Assembly (NCBI GenBank): GCA_050942895.1
Contig: JBMNOE010000011.1
Span: 1-64,000, forward strand
DNA: 64,000 nucleotides
Origin: JBNRMR01 sp050942895
Lineage (GTDB): Bacteria > Bacillota > Clostridia > Christensenellales > UBA1750
Direction of reading: 5' to 3'
Within the stretch, counting starts at the first letter, position 1. Each line of letters starts with the position of its first letter. The position numbers were made by a program, and so were the translations under genes. The notes beneath the pieces were generated by a model, which made no database searches, was not told the origin of the DNA, and saw nothing but the letters and a program-made list of their open reading frames with translations. Shown piece by piece: positions 16,249 through 23,564 of this stretch.

Positions 16249-17955
16249 ATGGCACGCATACGAAAATCAATCTCGGACGGAAATTCCATATCAAAGAAAA
16301 TCATTTGGTACATAGCACTCTATATTCGCCTCTCTAAGGATGACGGTAATGATGAAAGTCTCAGTGTGACAAATCAGCGCAAAATCCTCACGGAGTACGT
16401 GGAGCAGTTTTTTCAGGGCGAATATGTCATTGTTGACGAGTATATTGACGACGGTAAAACAGGAACAGACTATGACAGACCGAGTTTTCAGCGGATGATA
16501 AATGATGTTGAAACAAAGAAAGTCAACTGCGTGATCTGTAAAAACCTCGCCCGCGCTTTTCGTAATTATTCCAACCAGGGATATTTCATCGAGAGTTTCT
16601 TTCCTCTGCATGGCACTCGCTTCATCACGCTTGGCGACCCCAAAGTCGATACATACCTGAACCCGGAGGCCGTAAGCGGCATGGAAGTCCCCATAAATGG
16701 CCTGATGAATGACCGCTTTGCGGCCCAGACTTCAAGCAGCGTAAGGCGCACTTTTGATAACAAGCGCCGCAACGGGGAGTTTATCGGCGCCTTTGCCCCC
16801 TATGGATATGCAAAAGACCCGGCAGATAAAAATGCCCTCATCATAGATGACGAGGCAGCCCAGGTGGTACGGGATATTTTCCAATGGTATGTCTACGGAG
16901 ACGGTGGGGGCGGTGAGAGTCTTAGTAAAGAAGGCATTGCCCGAAAACTTAATGAGATGGGCGTTCCCAATCCCACTCTATACAAAGTGAAAAAGGGGCT
17001 TCGGTACAAAAATCCTCATGCAAAGCAAAATGACGGTCTCTGGATGGGAACTTCGGTTTCAAGGCTCCTGAAAAACAGGATGTATATCGGCACTATGGTA
17101 CAGGGCAAGCAGCGGGTCATCAGCTATAAGGTGCATAATGCAATCAGAACACCGGAGAATGAATGGTATCAAGTGGAGAACACACACGACGCAATAATTA
17201 CGGTGGAGCTCTTTGAGAAAGCCCAGGAACTTTCAGAAAAGGATACCCGCACCGCTCCGAACAAAAAAGAAACCTACTTATTTTCCGGCTTTCTTAGATG
17301 TGCCGACTGCGGAAAGGCCATGACGCGGCGGGCGTCGGCGGGGCTTGTCTACTACAACTGCACGACGTATAAGCGCAAATCAAAGGATTTGTGTACCAAA
17401 CACACAATGCGGCTTGATAAGCTGGAGAATGCGGTTTTGACTGTCATTCAGAAGCATATAGAGCTGGTGGAGGCCCTGGAAGACGCAATCGCGAATATCA
17501 ATGCGGCTCCCGTGGTGCAGACGAAATCCACTCGCCTTGAACATATGCTGAAACTCCGCGAACAGGAACTTGAAAAGACAGATGATTTGATTTCCGGGCT
17601 GTATATAGACTGGAAGAGCGGCGACATTACCCGTGAGCAGCACCGCAAGATGAAAGAGAAGTTTGAAAAGCAGCAGGCGGAGCTTAAGGAGGCCATTGAG
17701 CATATTCAAGAAGAAATCGGCACAATGGAACGAGGGGTATCTTCTGACGACCCTTATCTGCAAACCTTTTTGAAACACAAGAATATCTGCGAGCTTTCGC
17801 AAGGCATACTGGTGGAGCTCATTGACACAATCTATATCCATGAGGGTGGCGCAATCACAATCCAATTCAAGGGTGATGACCAGTACAAGCGCATAGTAGA
17901 CTTTATCGAAAACAACAAGTATACGTTGACCGTGGTGGAGAATAAGGTTGGCTGA
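16249..17955 (+). CDS. Large serine recombinase (TnpX/Tn4451 type)
   Basis: Encodes 568 residues from ATG 16249, six bases after GGAGGG. The resolvase domain has the catalytic serine in ALYIRLSKDDG, QRKILTEYV and the arginine motif of DDGKTGTDYDRPSFQRMI. A recombinase domain follows (IIDDEAAQVVRDIFQWYVYG to YIGTMVQGKQ), then a zinc ribbon (CADCGKAMTRR ... YNCTTYKRKSKDLC), a long coiled coil and a DUF4368-type C-terminus. It should cut at the element ends and rejoin at a short shared core, here within GTG. It lies 62 bases from the right end, as usual for these elements. Confidence 0.93.
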   Translation: MARIRKSISDGNSISKKIIWYIALYIRLSKDDGNDESLSVTNQRKILTEYVEQFFQGEYVIVDEYIDDGKTGTDYDRPSFQRMINDVETKKVNCVICKNLARAFRNYSNQGYFIESFFPLHGTRFITLGDPKVDTYLNPEAVSGMEVPINGLMNDRFAAQTSSSVRRTFDNKRRNGEFIGAFAPYGYAKDPADKNALIIDDEAAQVVRDIFQWYVYGDGGGGESLSKEGIARKLNEMGVPNPTLYKVKKGLRYKNPHAKQNDGLWMGTSVSRLLKNRMYIGTMVQGKQRVISYKVHNAIRTPENEWYQVENTHDAIITVELFEKAQELSEKDTRTAPNKKETYLFSGFLRCADCGKAMTRRASAGLVYYNCTTYKRKSKDLCTKHTMRLDKLENAVLTVIQKHIELVEALEDAIANINAAPVVQTKSTRLEHMLKLREQELEKTDDLISGLYIDWKSGDITREQHRKMKEKFEKQQAELKEAIEHIQEEIGTMERGVSSDDPYLQTFLKHKNICELSQGILVELIDTIYIHEGGAITIQFKGDDQYKRIVDFIENNKYTLTVVENKVG

Positions 17956-17994
17956 TAGAGCCTAAAAACCGTTCTCCATATTTAAAGCAAGTAA

Positions 17995-18020
17995 TTTGAG
18001 CATAAATTATCCGCTCCGTG
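17995..18020. other. Right attachment junction and terminal inverted repeat
   Basis: TTTGAGCATAAAT (17995-18007) is the exact inverse of 353-365 at the left end. The crossover GTG is at 18018-18020. Beyond it, minus-strand collagen codons resume as ...GPRGNT. The recombinase stop is 39 bases inside. Confidence 0.75.
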
Positions 18021-18439
18021 TTGCCCCTTGGGCCTATAGCGCCTTGTATTCCTTGTACTCCTGCTGGGCCGGGATTCCCACGGGGACCCATAGCGCCTTG
18101 ACAGCCGGGATCTCCTTGCGGACCAATATCTCCGCGAATACCTAGAGGGCCTTGAGGTCCTATCTGTCCCTGCGGGCCACGTTGGCCCACAGGACCCGGG
18201 CACCCCGGATCTCCTTTATCGCCCTTTTCCCCTTGCGGACCTCGTTGTCCTCTAAGGCCCTCCGGTCCCATCGGACCAGGTGCTCCCTGAGGCCCAGGGT
18301 AGCCTACATCACCTTTTGGACCTGGACATCCCGGATCGCCCTTGGGACCGCGCGGGCCCTGTGGACCTTGTGGCCCTGGAGGGCATATATCGGGGCAACT
18401 TGATTGACAATCAAAGTTGTTATCTTCTTCGCTGCGCAT
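18018..18439 (-). pseudogene. Collagen-like protein, 5' fragment cut by the element
   Basis: Starts at ATG 18437-18439 (MRSEEDNNFDCQSSCPDICP) after GAAGGGAATCG. It runs through about 110 residues of Gly-X-Y repeats to GPRGNT at the junction; beyond it the frame continues into element DNA as ERIIYAQITCFKYGER. The cysteine-rich N-terminus before the collagen run is shared with the paralogue at 26942, so the start is well supported. The rest of the gene is at 1-343. Confidence 0.85.
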
Positions 18440-18583
18440 AATTTCGATTCCCTTCTCGGTATACTGGGGCGGATTACCGCCCCCTCTATACATAATATTC
18501 AGCAGAGATAATATAGTTAATATGTTAGGCCTTGTTTAAAAATAGAAGCTGAACAATAGAATTGAATTATGCAAACTTAAGGT

Positions 18584-18850
18584 ATGAGACGTTATGAGGT
18601 AACAAGCACAGAATGGGAACAAAGCAAAAATTTATTCCCACCCGAAAGGATTGGGAAACGGGGGTGTTCGGCAAAGAGTAACCGCGGCATGCTCAACGGA
18701 ATGCCTTGGATCGCCAGGAGTGGCGCGCAGTGGCGGGAATTACCGTCCTGCTATGGGTTGTGGCGGATTGTGTATTCGAGGTTGGCAGCCGACAAAGACG
18801 CAGTTATGGTAACGATAATGCTACATTTGCGCGTTTACCTCCAGGAATGA
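18584..18850 (+). pseudogene. IS5-family transposase remnant
   Basis: From ATG 18584 the product reads MRRYEVTSTEWEQSKNLFPP, then PERIGKRGCSAKSNRGMLNG and WIARSGAQWRELPSCYG. This is the N-terminal, DUF4096-type part of an IS5-family transposase. It loses homology after VYSRLAADK, and the DDE catalytic domain is absent. It lies between the cut collagen-like gene and repeat R1. No clear terminal repeats were found. Confidence 0.75.
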
Positions 18851-18853
18851 GAA

Positions 18854-19060
18854 AAGGGCGCTCCCGTATAGGAACGCCCTCGAAAATCAGGTTGTTTTAT
18901 TCAATTATTGATGTAAATACTGCTTCTTGATTGCCTTTAAACCCTTGATATTACTTGCTTTTTTCGAAAAATGCTATATCACCACCCGCACCACGATTAG
19001 AGCCATCGAATTCGATAGCTCTGATTTCTTTTTCTCTTGTTTTCCTTGATTTTCTCGCAT
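18854..19060. repeat. Att-like repeat R1 of the cassette array
   Basis: The plus strand has a hairpin GGGCGCTCC/GGAACGCCC (18856-18879), then a conserved block 18911-18985 (GTAAATACTGCTTCTTGATT and on to CGAAAAATGCTATA), a tRNA-3'-end-like CACCCGCACCA, and a stem AGAGCCATCGAATTCGATAGCTCT followed by TTTCTTTTTCTC. R1 and R2 align over roughly 150 bases with about four bases in five identical by eye. On the minus strand part of it reads as a conserved peptide ending AFFEKSK-stop. Confidence 0.7.
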
Positions 19061-19183
19061 ATGTTTGGTGTCGGCACTAATCTTTATTATGCTACTTGAA
19101 ATTAAAAGATCAGCGTGATATAATCATACAAATCGATGAGACAATATGAGCTTTTTGGAGAGACATATCGGAGGCGGATTAAG

Positions 19184-20158
19184 ATGCGCTTATTGACAGT
19201 ACAAGAAATTTTAAAAGAAACCGGAATTGCGAGGGCTACCCTATATCGAATGATAGATGAAGGGCTCCCTTTTGAGACGATTGGCGCAAATCGAAAGGTC
19301 TTTGAACTGGATAAAGTCAATTCATTTATTGCAATGCGTAAAAATGCCATAGCTAATGAACTGGTGGTCGGCAATGAATATTTAAATGATGACAGCAGCC
19401 GTATTTTTAAATGTAGCACCCAGGGTGGTATGCGCCGCTCGCATTCAACATTAGCATTGGTGCTTACTTCTCATCATGAGGATCCAAACAATGCGTATAT
19501 TGATTACTGGCGAGACAATATTTTTTACTACACTGGTATGGGTATGGAGGGGGAGCAAGGCCTAACCTATGCTCAAAATAAAACCTTGGCTGAGTCCAAT
19601 TCAAATGGCATCGTCGTATATTTGTTTGAAGTATTTAGCAATCAAAAATACACCTATCGCGGAATTGCAAAATTGGTCGCTGAGCCATTTCAAAAAGTAG
19701 AAATTGATTTCGCCGGAAATCCACGCAATGTATGGAAGTTCCCTCTAAAACTAATGAATCATGAGTTGTTAGATAATAGCTTCATAAGAAAAGAGCAGCA
19801 AATACTTGAGCGAAGTATTGCTCCGATATCTGATATTGAGTTGTCAAAAAAAGTTCACTCTTTTGACGGAATTGCTCGTTCAAGAAGGGCGGTAACTAGA
19901 ACATATGAATACAATTTATTTGTTCGCGAATATGTAAATCGTCGCGCTAATGGCCATTGTGAACTCTGTGGAAATCCAGCTCCGTTTTCAATTGGAAACA
20001 AACCTTTTTTAAAAACGTACCATCTTACTCCTTTATCCCAAGACGGAGCAGACACACCTTCCAATATTTCCGCACTCTGCCCCAACTGCTATGAAAAGCT
20101 AAAAATGCTAAGGCCTCAAAAGGATCTTGAGTTTTTGAAACTGAATAGTTCAAAATAG
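19184..20158 (+). CDS. HTH-SRA-HNH endonuclease, probable modification-dependent restriction enzyme
   Basis: Encodes 324 residues from ATG 19184, nine bases after GGAGG. An excisionase-type HTH lies at residues 1-55 (LLTVQEILKETGIARATLYR). An SRA/ScoMcrA-like modified-base-binding domain spans about 70-210 (GGMRRSHSTLALVLTSH, YYTGMGMEGEQGLTYAQNKT, VVYLFEVF). A C-terminal HNH nuclease follows (CELCGN ... TYHLTPLSQDGADTPSNISALCPNC). SRA plus HNH is the layout of type IV enzymes that cut methylated foreign DNA; that substrate is inferred. The fused HTH is unusual. The gene is the only one between repeats R1 and R2 and is AT-richer than the element. Confidence 0.82.
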   Translation: MRLLTVQEILKETGIARATLYRMIDEGLPFETIGANRKVFELDKVNSFIAMRKNAIANELVVGNEYLNDDSSRIFKCSTQGGMRRSHSTLALVLTSHHEDPNNAYIDYWRDNIFYYTGMGMEGEQGLTYAQNKTLAESNSNGIVVYLFEVFSNQKYTYRGIAKLVAEPFQKVEIDFAGNPRNVWKFPLKLMNHELLDNSFIRKEQQILERSIAPISDIELSKKVHSFDGIARSRRAVTRTYEYNLFVREYVNRRANGHCELCGNPAPFSIGNKPFLKTYHLTPLSQDGADTPSNISALCPNCYEKLKMLRPQKDLEFLKLNSSK

Positions 20159-20214
20159 AGCCATATTCTAAGTCTACTTTAATAATTACTTGGAATAAAG
20201 AGAGATTACTATTC

Positions 20215-20420
20215 ATGTAAATACTGCGTCTTGACTGCCTCTAAATCCTTGATATTACTGGCTCTTTTCAAAAAATGCTGTAAGAACACTCGGACCACGA
20301 TCAGAGTCGTCGAACTTGACGGCTCTGATTTCTTTTTCTCTTGTTTCCTTTGAATTCCTCGCTTATGCTACCTCATCTGATGAGTAAATGCTGTAAGAAC
20401 ACTCGCGTCTTAGTGCGAGT
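20215..20420. repeat. Att-like repeat R2, with an internal 20-bp duplication
   Basis: The block GTAAATACTGCGTCTTGACT through AAAAAATGCTGTAAGAAC (20217-20288), CACTCGGACCA, a stem AGAGTCGTCGAACTTGACGGCTCT and a T-rich tail match R1. AAATGCTGTAAGAACACTCG occurs exactly at 20273-20292 and again at 20386-20405, the second copy leading into a hairpin ACTCGC/GCGAGT. A second partial core suggests a nested insertion or recombination product. Confidence 0.7.
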
Positions 20421-20441
20421 AATGTTAGACTTAAATTTAAC

Positions 20442-21008
20442 CTATATGTTCTTTTTGACAATTGATATACATCGATCTACATATTCATTTAGGTTAGAAC
20501 AGCGACATGTCTTTACCTTTTCTTGAAATTCACAGGCGGTCCTAATATCTAGATCTCCATGATTTGTTGGGAATATAAGTATATAATCTTTTTTGCGTTG
20601 TACTTCTATTTTCGCTGCTCTCATAGTAGCTTCTAAATTCGGGTCATTATAAATCGGTACAATGTATTCAAATAACCAATGGTCTTTGAACATTTCTTTC
20701 GAAATGAATTTACTCTTTTGATCAAGCGTACAATCGTCAACATCCATGATTATGAAAAGAGAAAAGCTTAAAAGTTTGCCTTTATTATGCTTCACGTCGT
20801 CGAATTCCCGAATAAAATTTTTAAATGATTTGAACCTGTAGTCGTTCAATATATCCATGACACTAGTGATCTGAATGCTGGTTTTTCCCTTATCTCGCGC
20901 AATAATGCCATGCTTTAATCTAAGGTTTGACTTAATACTGCTACAAATCCTATATTCGGATTGTCCATGTACGATAGCCATAACCTCCATAGCTACAGGT
21001 TCCCTCAT
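20442..21008 (-). CDS. RloB/TOPRIM-like protein, partner of the AAA ATPase
   Basis: Encodes 188 residues. The N-terminal AIVHGQSEYRICSSIKSNLR and the later LFIIMDVDDCTLDQKSK place an acidic residue and a D-x-D pair where TOPRIM nucleases have them; YILIFPTNHGDLDIRTACEF is near the end. This resembles the RloB/OLD/PARIS-AriB/AbiLii group of defence nucleases. The start overlaps the ATPase stop by four bases, so the pair is co-translated. It would act as effector released or activated by the ATPase on phage infection, which is inferred from related systems. Confidence 0.72.
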   Translation of the reverse strand: MREPVAMEVMAIVHGQSEYRICSSIKSNLRLKHGIIARDKGKTSIQITSVMDILNDYRFKSFKNFIREFDDVKHNKGKLLSFSLFIIMDVDDCTLDQKSKFISKEMFKDHWLFEYIVPIYNDPNLEATMRAAKIEVQRKKDYILIFPTNHGDLDIRTACEFQEKVKTCRCSNLNEYVDRCISIVKKNI

Positions 21009-22387
21009 TCTTCGTCACCATCCTTATCAACAAAAGATGAAGAATGGCTATTTTCTAAAACATCTTCCACAAGTTCTTGGAAATCAAAATATCCAGTATA
21101 AGGAATACCGTCATAATCACCTCGCAAATACTTGTTTCGAATATTATTAGTCTTTTGTGTTCGTTCTCTATATTCGGCTACACAATCAATCGTTTTGTTC
21201 CCGCTTGCATTTACACGGATTATATATGTGTTTTCAGGTGGGAGACTTTCCATGAGTAAAGTATTATGAGTTGTTGCTATAAACTGCCCTTCAAGAGAAT
21301 CATTTAAGCGCTCAAGAATATTTTTCATAAGCAAATCATGGATGCCGCTATCAATTTCATCAATAAAGACCGATGCCCCCGCAACACCGGCAAAAAGAAT
21401 AGGAAAAATTTCTAAAAGTTTTTGAGTACCTGTAGACTCTAGGGAAATGGGAATATCAATTAGATTTCCATCAATTTGCTTTTTGAAATACAGTTCATAA
21501 GAAAACTTATTTTCCTCGGGAGTGAAAACATAATAAGCAGATTTAATATCAGAATATAATTGAGTAAAAAAAGTGTTCAGAGCTGCTTCACATAGTTTAA
21601 GTTCTTTACTATTCTGGTTTTTTACAGAACCTTTATCCAATTGTCGCATAAATTTAAGTGGAATGGAAATCCTTGCTGTTTCACCCCTGCATTGTTTGCA
21701 CCAAACCGAGAGCTTTCTTAGCCAATCTATCACTTGCAAAATATTTTTGTTTACTCTAGCTTTAATATATTTATAATTTTTAGTCTGAATTTCATTAAAT
21801 AGTACGGCCATAAACGTATGTTTACCCCAGTATTTTTCAATCTCCTCGTGTAATTCTTTTTTATAATTAATGTCAGAAAAAATAGTAGGGCTTAATGTGG
21901 TTTGATTTTTGTTAAGAGAAAATATTACACCTTCTCGCTCATTAATCTGATAGCGAAGTTCTTCCTTTATGATTTTATGCTCTGAAAGCTCTAAAAAATA
22001 GCTGCCATCTGCTCCGTTAATTCGAAAACCAAACTTCAATGACATTGGCCGCTCATTCCCAAGCATTTTATAGTCATCAATTAGATCAGAAAGCGTAAAA
22101 AATTGCACGCGCAGCATTTGTTGCAGAAATCGCTCTTGGATGCCCTCGTCTTTCATAGAATCAAGTAAGGTATTATTGAAATCAGGGATGTCTTTTACTT
22201 TAAGTTGATTTTTCAAAGTATTAAGTGTCTGTAGTAAAAATAGCATCGATGACATAAGGTTGGATTTCCCGGAACCGTTTTCGCCATAAATAAAAGCTAC
22301 CTTTTTGGGCTCCCTATATGCCTTTCTCAGATCAAATGTTATGTCCGAAAAAGATTTGAAATTCTTTAACTCCAAATAAGAAAGCAT
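21005..22387 (-). CDS. AAA15/21-type ATPase of a two-gene defence system
   Basis: Encodes 460 residues (MLSYLELKNFKSFSDITFDL). Walker A is GENGSGKS at about 35-42. A long helical insertion without close motifs follows, then the ABC-like signature region (STGTQKLLEIFPILFAGV), Walker B ASVFIDEIDSGIH and the H-loop FIATTHNTLLMESL. These are SMC/OLD-like overcoming-lysogeny ATPases (RloA, AbiLi, PARIS AriA relatives). The pair with the TOPRIM-like gene is a standard phage-defence module. It is divergent from the small membrane gene and lies between repeats R2 and R3. The start ATG follows GGCGGAGGTGTTAAC. Confidence 0.8.
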   Translation of the reverse strand: MLSYLELKNFKSFSDITFDLRKAYREPKKVAFIYGENGSGKSNLMSSMLFLLQTLNTLKNQLKVKDIPDFNNTLLDSMKDEGIQERFLQQMLRVQFFTLSDLIDDYKMLGNERPMSLKFGFRINGADGSYFLELSEHKIIKEELRYQINEREGVIFSLNKNQTTLSPTIFSDINYKKELHEEIEKYWGKHTFMAVLFNEIQTKNYKYIKARVNKNILQVIDWLRKLSVWCKQCRGETARISIPLKFMRQLDKGSVKNQNSKELKLCEAALNTFFTQLYSDIKSAYYVFTPEENKFSYELYFKKQIDGNLIDIPISLESTGTQKLLEIFPILFAGVAGASVFIDEIDSGIHDLLMKNILERLNDSLEGQFIATTHNTLLMESLPPENTYIIRVNASGNKTIDCVAEYRERTQKTNNIRNKYLRGDYDGIPYTGYFDFQELVEDVLENSHSSSFVDKDGDEE

Positions 22388-22583
22388 GTTAACACCTCCG
22401 CCTGATATATATTATACCACTTTTTTCGGTTAATACCACTGCTTTTAAAGAATTATTTTTAATGAAAGCGCTGTAGCCGCTGTTCACAAATGAGTATCTC
22501 CGTGATTTCACTTAATATCCAGCAAGACGCCAAGTAGATAAAACAATAGTGCCGCACTTTTTCACATCTACATCTAGAGACGA

Positions 22584-22838
22584 AAAAGGCGCTCCGCTGC
22601 CGGAACGCCCTTAAAAACACCTCTGAATTATTCAGTTTTTAGGGGTAAACACTGCTTCTTGATTGCCCAAAACCCTTAATTTTACGGGCTTTTTTCAATA
22701 AATGCTGTAGTACCACTCGCACCATTGAGAGATCATCGACTTTGGGTTGATGATCTTTCTTTTTCCTTTATTCATGCGGGTTTTCAGCTGGTAAGTCCCA
22801 TAATTTCATTCAAAACTGCTGTGGAATTATGGGACTTG
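22584..22838. repeat. Att-like repeat R3 with a terminal hairpin
   Basis: It has the same order as R1: a hairpin GGCGCTCC/GGAACGCC (22588-22609), a block GTAAACACTGCTTCTTGATT through CAATAAATGCTGTAG (22645-22710), CCACTCGCACCA, a stem AGATCATC/GATGATCT with a different sequence from R1 but the same pairing, and a T tract. It ends in an inverted repeat AAGTCCCATAATTTCA (22793-22808) / TGGAATTATGGGACTT (22822-22837). This accounts for much of the gene-free stretch 22388-22938; the rest shows no gene. Confidence 0.68.
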
Positions 22839-22938
22839 ATCTGATGTAATCTAAATTAGCCTTAGAGGTAATAGAACCGTTATCCATTATGCCAAAAATG
22901 AGAGACGCAATATAAACTTGAATTTACAGGGGGCAACT

Positions 22939-23160
22939 ATGCAAAAGAAAGATAACAAGAAGAAGACTTCTATTATTACCCCGTTTTTATGGGTGTTTAC
23001 TACGGTAATTTGGACAGTTACTGTATATAGAAACATTAACACTGATGGAGTGTCGGGTTATCTGATTGCGTTACAATGTTGTACAATAATAGTATCTTTT
23101 GGAGCGGCAATTGCTAATTTTATCAGATATAAACGTAGCAGGAACAACAAAAGTGAGTGA
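22939..23160 (+). CDS. Two-helix membrane protein of unknown function
   Basis: The start is taken at ATG 22939 after CAGGGGGCAACT, giving 73 residues. A lysine-rich N-terminus (MQKKDNKKKTSIITP) is followed by one helix (FLWVFTTVIWTVTVY), a short loop (RNINTDGVSG), a second helix (YLIALQCCTIIVSFGAAIANFI) and a basic tail. It is the only gene between R3 and R4. Small two-helix proteins are common as membrane effectors or immunity factors in defence and toxin modules, but nothing in the sequence proves that here. Confidence 0.6.
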   Translation: MQKKDNKKKTSIITPFLWVFTTVIWTVTVYRNINTDGVSGYLIALQCCTIIVSFGAAIANFIRYKRSRNNKSE

Positions 23161-23282
23161 CCAACCCAAGTTATATTTTGCTTTATATACAATAAGTCCA
23201 GCCTAAAAATGTCAATTATACATTTTTTACGAAAACTACTCATTTGGAACTCTGTAAGCCATTGACATAACTGGATTTTTCC

Positions 23283-23420
23283 AAGTCCCATAATTCCACC
23301 CCGACCAGTGAAAGATCGTCGATTTTTATCGACGGTCTTTCGTTTTCCCTTTATTCATGCGGGTTTGCGAATGGCGAGTCCCATAATTCCATTGCAATGC
23401 CTGATGGAATTATGGGACTT
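23283..23420. repeat. Att-like repeat R4 (partial)
   Basis: It lacks the first block of R1-R3 but keeps the tRNA-end-like CCACCCCGACCA, a stem ATCGTCGAT/ATCGACGGT, the T-rich tail, and the same segment as R3 (TTTATTCATGCGGGTTT). An inverted repeat follows: AGTCCCATAATTCCA (23377-23391) / TGGAATTATGGGACT (23405-23419). Another direct copy of AAGTCCCATAATTCCA opens the unit at 23283-23298. The remainder of the 23161-23564 gap holds only a GGGCGATG/CATCGCCC stem (23473-23517), perhaps a terminator. Confidence 0.6.
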
Positions 23421-23564
23421 GTTTATTATGTTGTTTTTAAGAGAAGATTCAGCCATATTAAATTAACCAAAAGGGCGATGTGCCAGATAAGCATTATTTA
23501 CAAACTGAGCATCGCCCGAAAGTCCGATATAAGAATTGAATCTGCATCTCCTTGCACACAAAAA

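Larger units (their letters stand above)
341..18020. mobile_element. Tn1549/CTn-like integrative element with serine recombinase, internally deleted
   Basis: The ends are set by the interrupted collagen-like gene. The left junction is GTG at 341-343, the right junction is GTG at 18018-18020, and a 13-bp inverted repeat lies just inside each end. The backbone order (replication initiator, small protein, PcfB, VirD4, Maff2, VirB6-like, PrgI, VirB4, then MobC/relaxase, XRE, cargo, sigma-like factor, HTH protein, DUF6870, recombinase) is that of Tn1549-type conjugative transposons of Clostridia. VirB4 and relaxase are both truncated at one joint near 8615, removing the VirB4 ATPase core, the peptidoglycan hydrolase and whatever else normally lies between. 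The element is probably immobile alone; recombinase-driven excision may still be possible. Confidence 0.85.

Noticed and set aside
18018..18403. Plus-strand frames rich in Arg/Ser over the collagen-like genes
   Set aside because: They are antisense shadows of Gly-X-Y coding repeats; the same happens at 26003-26910.
18960..20300. tRNA genes at the CACCA sequences in R1-R3
   Set aside because: Only an acceptor-like 3' end is present; no D-arm, anticodon arm or complete T-arm can be folded upstream.
18911..22720. Integron attC sites
   Set aside because: No recognisable GTTRRRY-type core or integron integrase is present; the repeats are similar in sequence, while attC sites usually differ strongly between cassettes.
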